Shown piece after piece: positions 1-8,249 of a stretch of 38,761 nt of DNA (position 1 is its first letter; each line of letters opens with the position of its first letter). Source of the stretch: Parcubacteria group bacterium (GTDB lineage: Bacteria > Patescibacteriota > Minisyncoccia > Phycocordibacterales > Phycocordibacteraceae); the NCBI GenBank assembly GCA_028286545.1, contig JAQBRJ010000015.1:1-38761 (forward strand), given 5' to 3'. Under the pieces are notes generated by a model. That model was not told the origin of the DNA. It ran no database searches and saw only the letters and a program-made list of their open reading frames with translations. A program made the translations under genes and the position numbers.

Positions 1-2
1 CT

Positions 3-30
3 TTGACAGGGAATATAGCTGTAGTATCAT
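3..30 (+). promoter_or_regulatory. Sigma70-like promoter upstream of secE
   Basis: TTGACA (3-8), 16-nt spacer, TATCAT (25-30). Confidence 0.55.
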
Positions 31-39
31 ACAAATACC

Positions 40-60
40 AAGACCCCGCAGGGGTTTTTT
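40..60 (+). terminator. Intrinsic terminator-like hairpin before secE
   Basis: CCCC-GCA-GGGG with flanking A/T pairs, then a T run (aagaccccgcaggggtttttt). Confidence 0.6.
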
Positions 61-86
61 AATTGGAAGACCGCTAATACCAAGCC

Positions 87-272
87 ATGAACTCATTCTT
101 CACCTACCTCCGGAACGTTCGCGCAGAGCTCGACCACGTCGTATGGCCAAAGCCGCAGCAGGCGATGACTCACGTTGCTCTCATCGTGCTCATTTCCATC
201 TTCACCGCACTTCTCGTGACGGGTTTGGATTATGTCTTCACTCACGCAGTCGGATATCTTATCAATCGTTAA
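87..272 (+). CDS. secE: Preprotein translocase subunit SecE
   Basis: 61 aa, single TM, 'VRAELDHVVWPKPQQ' motif; directly upstream of nusG. Confidence 0.9.
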   Translation: MNSFFTYLRNVRAELDHVVWPKPQQAMTHVALIVLISIFTALLVTGLDYVFTHAVGYLINR

Positions 273-297
273 TCGTTCGCTGTAACTTTTGCTCATT

Positions 298-867
298 ATG
301 GAACTACGCACCACACCAGATTTCGCAGAGAACCCAGAAAACAGCGAGCCTCGCTGGTACACCATCCACACCTACGCAGGATACGAGAACGCTGTTGAAC
401 GTAACCTCAAGCAGCGCATCGAAAGTCTCGGCATGGAGAACAAGATCTTCGAAGTCGTTGTGCCAACGGAAAAGAAGATTCGCGTAAAGGGTGGCAAGCG
501 CATTACCGAAGAAGAGAAAATTTATCCAGGCTACATTCTCGTGCGCATGATCGTCGACGAAGACTCATGGTTCGTCGTGCGCAACACACCTCGTGTAACA
601 GGTTTCGTTGGTGCAGGAGTTACTCCTGTTCCTATGGATGAACACGAAGTTGCAACACTCATGAAGCGCATGGACGCAGACGCTCCGAAGCATCGCATCG
701 ACCTCATGAAGGACGATCCAATCGTCATCATGGATGGTCCATTTAAGGACCTAGAAGGGAAGATCGGTGAGATCGATGAGGAGCGTGGCAAGGTCAAAGT
801 CATGGTTGCGATGTTCGGTCGCGAAACACCGGTCGAGCTCGATTTTTTGCAAATCCGCAAGCTCTAA
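298..867 (+). CDS. nusG: Transcription termination/antitermination protein NusG
   Basis: 'RWYTIHTYAGYENAVERNLKQRI', 'KIYPGYILVRM', C-terminal KOW-like 'DGPFKDLEGKIGEIDEERGKVKVMVAMFGRETPVELDF'. Start taken at the second ATG of the ORF. Confidence 0.95.
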   Translation: MELRTTPDFAENPENSEPRWYTIHTYAGYENAVERNLKQRIESLGMENKIFEVVVPTEKKIRVKGGKRITEEEKIYPGYILVRMIVDEDSWFVVRNTPRVTGFVGAGVTPVPMDEHEVATLMKRMDADAPKHRIDLMKDDPIVIMDGPFKDLEGKIGEIDEERGKVKVMVAMFGRETPVELDFLQIRKL

Positions 868-891
868 GGTACAGTCAGCTAACACATATAT

Positions 892-1311
892 ATGGCAAAA
901 GTAGTAAAAAAGATTAAGCTCCAGATTCCAGGCGGAAAGGCGACCCCTGCGCCTCCTGTTGGTACCGTTCTCGGTCCAGCCGGCGTAAACATTGGCGACT
1001 TCGTTAACAAGTTCAACGAACAGACCAAGGACAAGCCAGGCGTTATTATCCCGGTTGAAATGACCGTGTATGACGACCGCACGTTCACCTTTATCCTTAA
1101 GGTGTCTCCAATGCCTCGTCTCATCCTCAAGGCTCTCGGCGTTGATAAGGGATCAGGCAAGGCTCCTTCAAAGAAGGTGGGCACGCTTACCCGCGCACAG
1201 GTCCGCGAAATCGCTGAGACCAAGATGCCCGACCTTACGGCAGGCTCAATCGAAGCAGCAGAGCGCATGGTAGAAGGTACTGCACGTTCGATGGGTGTTG
1301 AGGTTAAGTAA
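892..1311 (+). CDS. rplK: 50S ribosomal protein L11 (uL11)
   Basis: '[41 protein letters not shown]'. Confidence 0.97.
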   Translation: MAKVVKKIKLQIPGGKATPAPPVGTVLGPAGVNIGDFVNKFNEQTKDKPGVIIPVEMTVYDDRTFTFILKVSPMPRLILKALGVDKGSGKAPSKKVGTLTRAQVREIAETKMPDLTAGSIEAAERMVEGTARSMGVEVK

Positions 1312-1322
1312 AGATACGTCCT

Positions 1323-1365
1323 AAAACGACAAAGCGGACTCCTAGGAGTCCGCTTTGTCGTTTTT
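1323..1365. terminator. Bidirectional intrinsic terminator
   Basis: Perfect 21-bp palindrome aaaacgacaaagcggactcct|aggagtccgctttgtcgtttt, T-rich on both strands, between convergent genes. Confidence 0.9.
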
Positions 1366-2070
1366 GTCTTTAAAAAGAGGATAGAACACGTCGTCTTCGG
1401 GACGAATGCGAAGTGTGTCCGAACGGTCCTCGTCCGTGAATTCTACGAAGGGTGCGCTGCGGATGATGCATAGAGGCGTAGATTCGTCCGTCTCGCCCAT
1501 GACAAATCCGGCAGAAATGGCGAGGGCATCGACGACGTTTATATACGTGTACTTAAAGGCTCTCCCAAAGAGATCAGAGATTCCCGTGCGATCATTCACC
1601 GGTGCAAAGCCCGCATGCCCGATAGAAAGCGCAATGACACCTTGCCTGAACGGGAGCGCGCTGGAATCCGTTATAACGATACCAAGACGTTTTATGTGAT
1701 GTTTCGTGCGAAGATAATCTCGGATACGTGCAGCTGATTCTTGTGGATGTTCCGGTAGGAGCACAATAAAGCCTCCCGCATTACTTTCGTCGATCCCACC
1801 CGCAAAGGCGACCATGTCGTTCTTTATGGTGAGATCCCAAGCTCCTGGCGTCGAGGTGGGGATAATGGAGTCGCTCTCTTCTTTTATGAGTCGCTGTCGC
1901 CCTTCCTCGTCCGTGACCTGAACGCAGCGACCTTCGTGGATGGCCACTACTTTTGATGCGATTGCGACAATGTCTTCTTCCTGGAGCGCAGGTAGAGTAG
2001 TGTCGAGAACCTCGAAGAGATCATCTTTGGGTGGCTCGAACCTTCTTGTTTTGATAGGGATGAATTCCAT
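1342..2070 (-). CDS. F420-0:gamma-glutamyl ligase (CofE)-like protein
   Basis: 'PPKDDLFEVLDTTLPALQEEDIVAIASKVVAIHEGRCV' and 'IVITDSSALPFRQGVIALSIGHAGFAP' resemble the CofE family; paralogous to the next gene. Confidence 0.7.
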   Translation of the reverse strand: MEFIPIKTRRFEPPKDDLFEVLDTTLPALQEEDIVAIASKVVAIHEGRCVQVTDEEGRQRLIKEESDSIIPTSTPGAWDLTIKNDMVAFAGGIDESNAGGFIVLLPEHPQESAARIRDYLRTKHHIKRLGIVITDSSALPFRQGVIALSIGHAGFAPVNDRTGISDLFGRAFKYTYINVVDALAISAGFVMGETDESTPLCIIRSAPFVEFTDEDRSDTLRIRPEDDVFYPLFKDKNDKADS

Positions 2071-2149
2071 TGAGGGGGTACGGTACTAGCATACCTTGTG
2101 TGAGAGGCTTCCGGAATGCACTTTTCTAGAAGTCGCGTAGAATCACCGG

Positions 2150-2884
2150 ATGGAAATAACTCCGTTCCACATCGATACGCTGGTCCCACCCAAGGACGAT
2201 CTGCTTTCAAAGATACGCGCTTCCGAACTTACACTCGAAGAGCATGACGTCATTGCACTCTCGACAAAGGTGGTGAGTATCGGTCAGGGTCGGTGCGTTC
2301 CTCGAGAGGGAACTGATCGTGATGCGTTGATTGCCAGCGAAGCCGACCAATACCTCGAACGAGACCAGACTCCTGGAGGATTCGTGATGCACACGATAAC
2401 GAACGGCATGCTCATGGTGAATGCAGGCATTGATCCGTTCGCAGGATATTACGTGCTCTGGCCAGAGCATCCGAAGAAAACGGCAGAAGATCTCCTCGCT
2501 TGGTTCAAGAAGGAATATAAGAAAGAACATCTCTATCTCGTTCTCACAGATTCAAGGAGCGTCTTCCTGCGTCGCGGCGTCATCGGTATGGCCGTCGCAT
2601 GGGCTGGATTCGAGCCGATCTATGATAACCGAGCCCAGAACGACCTACTGGGCTTCCCGGGAGGCGGCAGCCAGACGAACGTACCTGATTCACTTGCAGC
2701 GAGTGCCGTGTTTTGTATGGGTGAGGCGAACGAAGGTACTCCACTCGTACGCATGCGAAACGTTCCCTATGTACGAGAGTCGCAAACGGGACGGAAGAAG
2801 AAATTTAATACGTTCGAGTTCGGCATAGAAGAAGACATCTTTGCTCCGTTCCTGAAAAATCTGCCTTGGAAGAAGAGAGGGTAG
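2150..2884 (+). CDS. F420-0:gamma-glutamyl ligase (CofE)-like protein, divergent paralog
   Basis: 'VPPKDDLLSKIRASELTLEEHDVIALSTKVVSIGQGRCV', 'LVLTDSRSVFLRRGVIGMAVAWAGFEP'. Confidence 0.7.
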   Translation: MEITPFHIDTLVPPKDDLLSKIRASELTLEEHDVIALSTKVVSIGQGRCVPREGTDRDALIASEADQYLERDQTPGGFVMHTITNGMLMVNAGIDPFAGYYVLWPEHPKKTAEDLLAWFKKEYKKEHLYLVLTDSRSVFLRRGVIGMAVAWAGFEPIYDNRAQNDLLGFPGGGSQTNVPDSLAASAVFCMGEANEGTPLVRMRNVPYVRESQTGRKKKFNTFEFGIEEDIFAPFLKNLPWKKRG

Positions 2885-2919
2885 AATCTAATTTCCTTCA
2901 GGAGCGAATGCGACATTCA

Positions 2920-3435
2920 TTATGATTCTCGTTCAAGTGTTACGAATGAGTATAAGAGACCGTCGTGATCGTGCGCTTCGTCTAGAAGTATGTTTGTAAA
3001 TTCATCTGCGTATTCTGGGAAGTATGCGTCGCCATCTTCGTTGCTGTCGACGATAGTGAGGTAGAGACGGTTGGTTAGAGGAAGTGCTTCTTTATATAAT
3101 TCGCCACCACCAATTATAAAAATCTCATCTGCGCCTGACGCATTTTTTGCTGCAACAAGTGCATCGGTAAGTGAATGGACGACAACGCCGCCTTCGGCGG
3201 CGTACGTTTCATCACGCGTCACAACAACATTTGCACGTCCTGGAAGTGGTCGGAACTTCGCTGGTATCGATTCCCACGTCTTGCGCCCCATGATCACAGG
3301 ATGCCCGCTCGTGAGTGATGTAAATCGAGCCATGTCTTCCGGCAATCGCCACAGAAGCTTATTGTCTCTGCCAATGGCTCGCGTCTCGCGGCTCAGTGCT
3401 GCAATCATCGATATACGCGTTCCTTCTGTCGTCAT
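2920..3435 (-). CDS. folA: Dihydrofolate reductase
   Basis: 'ISMIAALSRETRAIGRDNKLLWRLPEDMARFTSLTSGHPVIMGRKTWESIP', 'IFIIGGGELYKEALP'. Start set at MTTEG. Confidence 0.93.
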   Translation of the reverse strand: MTTEGTRISMIAALSRETRAIGRDNKLLWRLPEDMARFTSLTSGHPVIMGRKTWESIPAKFRPLPGRANVVVTRDETYAAEGGVVVHSLTDALVAAKNASGADEIFIIGGGELYKEALPLTNRLYLTIVDSNEDGDAYFPEYADEFTNILLDEAHDHDGLLYSFVTLERES

Positions 3436-3517
3436 ACACCGACTATAGCACCCCACACATACGGCAACTTGTCCGGCATATTGATGTGCGTCGTGAGTAG
3501 TATAGACTTAGGCAATC

Positions 3518-4186
3518 ATGGCCATAAACGCAGGCATATTTGGAGACGGAACAAACCTCGATGATCGCTTCATTACCGATCACAAGAAGCTCGGAAATCT
3601 CGTGAAGCACTGGAAGGAGCTAGGGTTGAAAGTAGTGCTTACGTCCGGCACCTACGACCTTTTTCACGTTGGCCACGCAGAATATATTGAGCAAGCAAAA
3701 AAACAGGGAGACTTACTAATTGTTGGGGTTGATAGCGATGCAAAAGTCCGCGACCGCAAAGGACCGCATCGTCCGGTTGTGCCAGAGTTCGAGCGCATAC
3801 AAATTCTTTCGCACCTTCGTCACGTTGATGCTATTACGCTGAAGCCTGCAAAGGAAAAACCAAACGCACTCATTAAACTCATTCGTCCTGATGTCCTCGT
3901 ACTGTCTAAGAGCACGAAGCACAGGAAAGAAGACATCGAAGAAAAGAAGAAATACTGTGGTCGTATCGTCATGCTCCCTCCGCAAGCTGAAACATCAACA
4001 AGTGCAAAGGTTCGCCTACTTCACGTGAGCGGGGCAGGGAGGTTTGCTGAAGAACTTACCCCAAAGCTCTCAGCGATGATCGAAAGCAGGCTCCAAGAAA
4101 GTTCTCGTGAACTCGCACAAGCAATTGCTGCAGACATTCCAAAGCTCATTGAAGACACGCTCCGAAGTTTGGATGGAGGGAAATAG
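3518..4186 (+). CDS. Cytidylyltransferase-like (RfaE2/TagD-type) nucleotidyltransferase
   Basis: 'VVLTSGTYDLFHVGHAEYIEQAKKQGDLLIVGVDSDAKVRDRKGPHRPV' contains the HxGH motif. Confidence 0.8.
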   Translation: MAINAGIFGDGTNLDDRFITDHKKLGNLVKHWKELGLKVVLTSGTYDLFHVGHAEYIEQAKKQGDLLIVGVDSDAKVRDRKGPHRPVVPEFERIQILSHLRHVDAITLKPAKEKPNALIKLIRPDVLVLSKSTKHRKEDIEEKKKYCGRIVMLPPQAETSTSAKVRLLHVSGAGRFAEELTPKLSAMIESRLQESSRELAQAIAADIPKLIEDTLRSLDGGK

Positions 4187-4189
4187 CGT

Positions 4190-5020
4190 ATGAAGACGAT
4201 TGTTGCGTACGTACCGGTATTGCACGAAGGGTATCGGCGTTTCTTTGAGACTCATAAGGATGCAGATAAGGTTTTCATATTTGGCTCAGAAATTACTGGA
4301 AAGTTTCCGCAACTCACAAAGGAGATACGCGAGCTCAATCCGGAATTAATGAAAGGAGCAATCGAGTCACTCGGTATATTTGAAAATGTAATGGTGCTCG
4401 ATGAAAACACACTGGATGAATTGAATGATTCTACACACGAAATCTCACTTCCCGATGAAGACGTGTCACGGGAACTTGCAAAGGAATTCCTCCCTAACGC
4501 CAAGATTAGTTTCGACCCAATCTTTCTACGATGGGACAAGCACAATGCGTTGAAAGAAAAGCCTGTTGTTCCCAATGAGCAGATAACCACTGACGAACTC
4601 CATCGTCGCTTTATGGCCCTCGCAGAAAAAGACTCAGAAAAGAGCTCAGATATTTGGCGTCACGTAGGAGCTGCGATTGCGAAGGACGGGGAACTGATTT
4701 CCGTTACCCATAACACACACGTGCCGAGCGAGCATATGCCGTACGTGAATGGCGACCCTCGCAGTAATTTTCATAAAGGTGAATACCTGGAGCTCTCAAC
4801 AGCAATCCATGCTGAAGCCGCACTCATTGCTGAAGCAGCACGGAAGGGAATCTCGCTCGAAGGTACCGACATGTACGTTACGGTTTTTCCATGCCCACCA
4901 TGCGCGAAACTTATTGCATACGCAGGTATTAAAAATCTGTATTGCGGAGGAGGGTACGGTGTACTCGACGGCGAAGATATCTTGAAGAGTAGGGGAGTGA
5001 AGATACTGTTTGTGGAATAA
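4190..5020 (+). CDS. Two-domain protein: N-terminal uncharacterised/nucleotidyltransferase-like region plus C-terminal dCMP/cytidine deaminase domain
   Basis: Zinc deaminase motif 'HAEAALIAEAARKG' with 'PCPPCAKLIAYAGIKNLY'. Confidence 0.8.
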   Translation: MKTIVAYVPVLHEGYRRFFETHKDADKVFIFGSEITGKFPQLTKEIRELNPELMKGAIESLGIFENVMVLDENTLDELNDSTHEISLPDEDVSRELAKEFLPNAKISFDPIFLRWDKHNALKEKPVVPNEQITTDELHRRFMALAEKDSEKSSDIWRHVGAAIAKDGELISVTHNTHVPSEHMPYVNGDPRSNFHKGEYLELSTAIHAEAALIAEAARKGISLEGTDMYVTVFPCPPCAKLIAYAGIKNLYCGGGYGVLDGEDILKSRGVKILFVE

Positions 5021-5030
5021 ATAAAGAAAT

Positions 5031-5052
5031 GACCGACGCTTTCGCATCGGCC
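5031..5052 (-). terminator. Imperfect terminator hairpin at the end of the minus-strand thyA/HIT group
   Basis: gaccgacgc-tttc-gcatcggcc (7 of 9 pairs); on the minus strand it is followed by ATTTCTTTATTT. Confidence 0.4.
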
Positions 5053-5077
5053 ACGTAACAGAACGAAAGATCAGGGA

Positions 5078-5665
5078 TCAGGCCAAGGCGACGCTCTCAC
5101 CGCCCTGGTCATTGAACCGCACGCGAAAGCCGAGAAGCCGGCGATAGTTTTCCTCGCGAGCATCATCGTCCTTGGCGAGCGCAACGCGATACTCGACGTT
5201 GCCGGCCGGCCAGATAATGTTCCAGTGCAGATGTGGCACGGTGCCCGAATGGAATTGCGGATCACCGAACCGCATGACGAGCGCACCGCCGGCGATCTTG
5301 AAGTGATTGATTGCGTGCCGGAAGAGCGTCATGATTTCTTGCCCATCATAGGTGGTGAACTCCAACGGATCCGTAATGTGCTTCTTCGGCACGATGAGCA
5401 GCATGAGCTTGGTGCCCTTGGCCGGGAACTCATTGTGCCGTAGCACCCAGTGCATCGTGTCCATGATGTAGGTCTCTTCCTTCTCCTGCCCATCACAGAA
5501 CGGGCAATAGGCGAAGGGCTTTGCGAGAGCCTGGTAGGTCGCGAGGAACTGTTCGAAGTTCCCACAACCCATCAAATACCGGATCTCTCTCGGCAAGGCC
5601 GAGAAGCCCGGGAATTCATCGGGAAGTGCTGCAAGCATCTTCCCCAGGTCTACAGTATCGATCAA
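5078..5665 (-). CDS. HIT-like domain protein
   Basis: 'YCPFCDGQ...', 'KLMLLIVPKKHITDP', 'GTVPHLHWNIIWP'. Likely TTG start behind strong SD GAGGAGGT. Confidence 0.7.
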   Translation of the reverse strand: MIDTVDLGKMLAALPDEFPGFSALPREIRYLMGCGNFEQFLATYQALAKPFAYCPFCDGQEKEETYIMDTMHWVLRHNEFPAKGTKLMLLIVPKKHITDPLEFTTYDGQEIMTLFRHAINHFKIAGGALVMRFGDPQFHSGTVPHLHWNIIWPAGNVEYRVALAKDDDAREENYRRLLGFRVRFNDQGGESVALA

Positions 5666-5729
5666 CTCTACCTCCTCTTTTTAAAACTTACGCACGGACT
5701 CACTCTACCTATATTTTATACAAAGTCAA

Positions 5730-6176
5730 TTATCCTAACTTCACACGTACTGGCTGGTGACCTGGTGCGTCGACGTCGCCCATGATGAGTTGTCCGTGCA
5801 AGTGTTGAACACTGCTGCCGTTGTAGCGCGTCTCTCCGAAGCGCATAAAGAATGAGCCTCCAGGAATTTTATATTCAGCGATGGCCCAATCGAGCAGAGC
5901 AAATAAATCTGCAGCACCCTCAGGTACAATTTCAGAAGGTGTTCGAATATGGGCTGGTTTATACACCAGTATGAAATGGTACTTCGTCCCCGGATACGGA
6001 CTCATGTTCTCCGTGAGGAACCAATAGTCTGTTTCCTTAATAATGGGCTTCGGATGATACTTCTTAAAATGCTCTGCACAGAACGGACACACTCCATCAG
6101 CGATTATCTGCTCCATGAGCGCCTTTTGTTCAGGCTCGCGTGCGTGGTTCAAATTTAATAAGTCACCATCACTCAT
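5730..6176 (-). CDS. HIT-like domain protein
   Basis: 'VCPFCAEHF', 'KYHFILVYKPAHIRTP', 'SSVQHLHGQLIMG'. Confidence 0.8.
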   Translation of the reverse strand: MSDGDLLNLNHAREPEQKALMEQIIADGVCPFCAEHFKKYHPKPIIKETDYWFLTENMSPYPGTKYHFILVYKPAHIRTPSEIVPEGAADLFALLDWAIAEYKIPGGSFFMRFGETRYNGSSVQHLHGQLIMGDVDAPGHQPVRVKLG

Positions 6177-6181
6177 ACGTT

Positions 6182-7066
6182 CTAGATTGCGACAGGAATA
6201 TCACGCATGCCTGGGTGTGGCTCGTAATCAGAAAGTTCGAAGTCGTCCGAACGATACGCAAAGATATCGTCTTTCTTATTGATCATCGTAACGGTCGGGA
6301 GCGCTTTCGGTTCGCGGGCAATCAATTCTTCGACCATAGGGATCTGGTCTACATATATATGAGCATCAGAGAAGCTGTGTACGAATTCATATGGCTCGGT
6401 ACCCGTTGCATGCGCAATCATCATAAGAAGCGCCGTGTACTGAATCATGTTCGAAGGCACGCCCACCGGGAAGTCAGCAGAGCGCTGGAACATATGGAGC
6501 GTGAGCTTGTTGTCGATGATGCGTAGGTGAATCCATCCGTGGCAGGGTACTACTACAACTTTCTGTTGCTTACCGGTGCCGCGAATAATGTACTGCGGAA
6601 TCCACGGAGAGATAAAGTGCGTGCGCAGATGCGGGAACTCAATCATCTGCTCAATAATATTTTTCACTTGGTTGTAGTTTCCACCTTCTGCAGTAGGGAA
6701 GTCATGAAAGGCCGCGCCGTAAGAACCAGGACCAAGGTCGCCTACAGCGAGGCCGCGCTTCGCAGCTTTCTCGGGCGTGCCCCACGGTGTCCAAAACTTG
6801 CAGCCGAATGACTCGAGTTCTTCGAGGGTGCGTGCACCATTTATAAATGCGCAGATTTCACCGATCGATCCTTTCCAAAATCCTTTCACGCTCCGCTCGG
6901 TAATCATCGGGAATCCGTTCTCGATCTTAAAGTGCATCGATGGGGGTGCAATGACTGTAAGTGCATCGACCCCCTGCTGACTTTTCACGCGAACACCGTT
7001 ATCAAGAATGTATTTCAAATTGTCACGATATTGGGTGTCGGGGGTGCGTTCGGCGAAAGGTTTCAT
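6182..7066 (-). CDS. thyA: Thymidylate synthase
   Basis: 'VVVVPCHGWIHLRIIDNKLTLHMFQRSADFPVGVPSNMIQYTALLMMIAHATGTEPYEFVHSFSDAHIYVDQ'. Start set at MKPFAERT. Confidence 0.95.
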   Translation of the reverse strand: MKPFAERTPDTQYRDNLKYILDNGVRVKSQQGVDALTVIAPPSMHFKIENGFPMITERSVKGFWKGSIGEICAFINGARTLEELESFGCKFWTPWGTPEKAAKRGLAVGDLGPGSYGAAFHDFPTAEGGNYNQVKNIIEQMIEFPHLRTHFISPWIPQYIIRGTGKQQKVVVVPCHGWIHLRIIDNKLTLHMFQRSADFPVGVPSNMIQYTALLMMIAHATGTEPYEFVHSFSDAHIYVDQIPMVEELIAREPKALPTVTMINKKDDIFAYRSDDFELSDYEPHPGMRDIPVAI

Positions 7067-7118
7067 ACGGCAATAGTAGCATCCGTACCCCACTAGGCGA
7101 GAGTGCTAGAATACGGCC

Positions 7119-7547
7119 ATGGATATAGAAATCAGACGGTTCGATAAAGACCTCCCACTCCCTGAATATAAGACGGCAGGAGCTGCCGCTATGGATTTAT
7201 GCGTCCGCGAAGACGGTGTTGTGCCCCCACACGGCATTACCGTATTTCCCTTGAATATAGCCATTAAGCCACCAGTAGGACACTTTGCGCTTATGGCCGC
7301 TCGCAGCTCACTTCGCAAACGCGGACTCATGCTCGCAAATGGTATTGGTGTGCTCGACGAAGACTACGCCGGCGATGAAGATGAATACCAAGCGGCTTTG
7401 TACAATTTCACCGATGAACCGGTAGAAATTAAAAGGGGAGAGCGCGTGGTGCAAATCATTCTCTTGCCATTCGATAGAGTGAATTGGAAAGAAGTCGACA
7501 CACTCGGCACGCCGAGTCGCGGTGCGTTCGGAACGACCGGTCTGTAA
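7119..7547 (+). CDS. dut: dUTP diphosphatase
   Basis: 'AGAAAMDLCV', 'AARSSLRKRGLMLANGIGVLDEDYAGDEDEYQAALYN', 'RGERVVQIILLP', 'RGAFGTTGL'. Confidence 0.92.
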   Translation: MDIEIRRFDKDLPLPEYKTAGAAAMDLCVREDGVVPPHGITVFPLNIAIKPPVGHFALMAARSSLRKRGLMLANGIGVLDEDYAGDEDEYQAALYNFTDEPVEIKRGERVVQIILLPFDRVNWKEVDTLGTPSRGAFGTTGL

Positions 7548-7553
7548 AACGAT

Positions 7554-8240
7554 ATGGCTTTCATCGCGATAGAAGGGATAGATGGTGTCGGGAAAGCAAC
7601 ACAGACCAAGCTGCTTGCTGAGGCGCTACGTCGCGATGGCAAGGTATGTCATACGTATGACTTTCCTGACTACACTAACAATACCTACGGCAAACTGATC
7701 GGCGAATGTTTAGCAGGGAAGCGCGGAGATTTTGTACACATGGACCCGCGTGTCGCCGCAACGCTCTATATGGTCGATCGCTTTGAATCTTCTCCCCGTA
7801 TTCGCGAAGCGCTTGCACGTAGTGAGGTAGTTATTAGCGATCGATATTCTGCATCCAATAAGATTCACCAAGGAGGAAAGATTAAGGATGAGGATGAGCG
7901 AGTTGAACTGGTGGAGTGGTTTGATCACGCTGAGCACGAAATTCTCGGAAACCCACGACCTGACCTGATCATTTATCTAGATGCGCCAGTGAGCGTGAGT
8001 CTTGGTCTTCTCGCCCAGAAGCGCGCAGCGAAGAATGGAAACGTCATCGACGGAGAATCAGATCAAGTTGAGAAAGACCGTGAATATCTCGATAATAGTC
8101 ACGAAATGGCGACATGGTTGGCGGCACGCAATTCCCACTGGCATGGTATTGATTGCATCGACGGAGCAGGGAATATGCGTTCTCGCGAGGATATCCACGC
8201 TGATGTTATGCAGGTCGTGTTAAGCCTCCTTTTGATATAG
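7554..8240 (+). CDS. tmk: Thymidylate kinase
   Basis: P-loop 'FIAIEGIDGVGKATQTKLL', 'VVISDRYSASNKIHQGGKI', 'PDLIIYLDAPVSVSL'. Confidence 0.93.
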   Translation: MAFIAIEGIDGVGKATQTKLLAEALRRDGKVCHTYDFPDYTNNTYGKLIGECLAGKRGDFVHMDPRVAATLYMVDRFESSPRIREALARSEVVISDRYSASNKIHQGGKIKDEDERVELVEWFDHAEHEILGNPRPDLIIYLDAPVSVSLGLLAQKRAAKNGNVIDGESDQVEKDREYLDNSHEMATWLAARNSHWHGIDCIDGAGNMRSREDIHADVMQVVLSLLLI

Positions 8241-8249
8241 GATTAGGGT

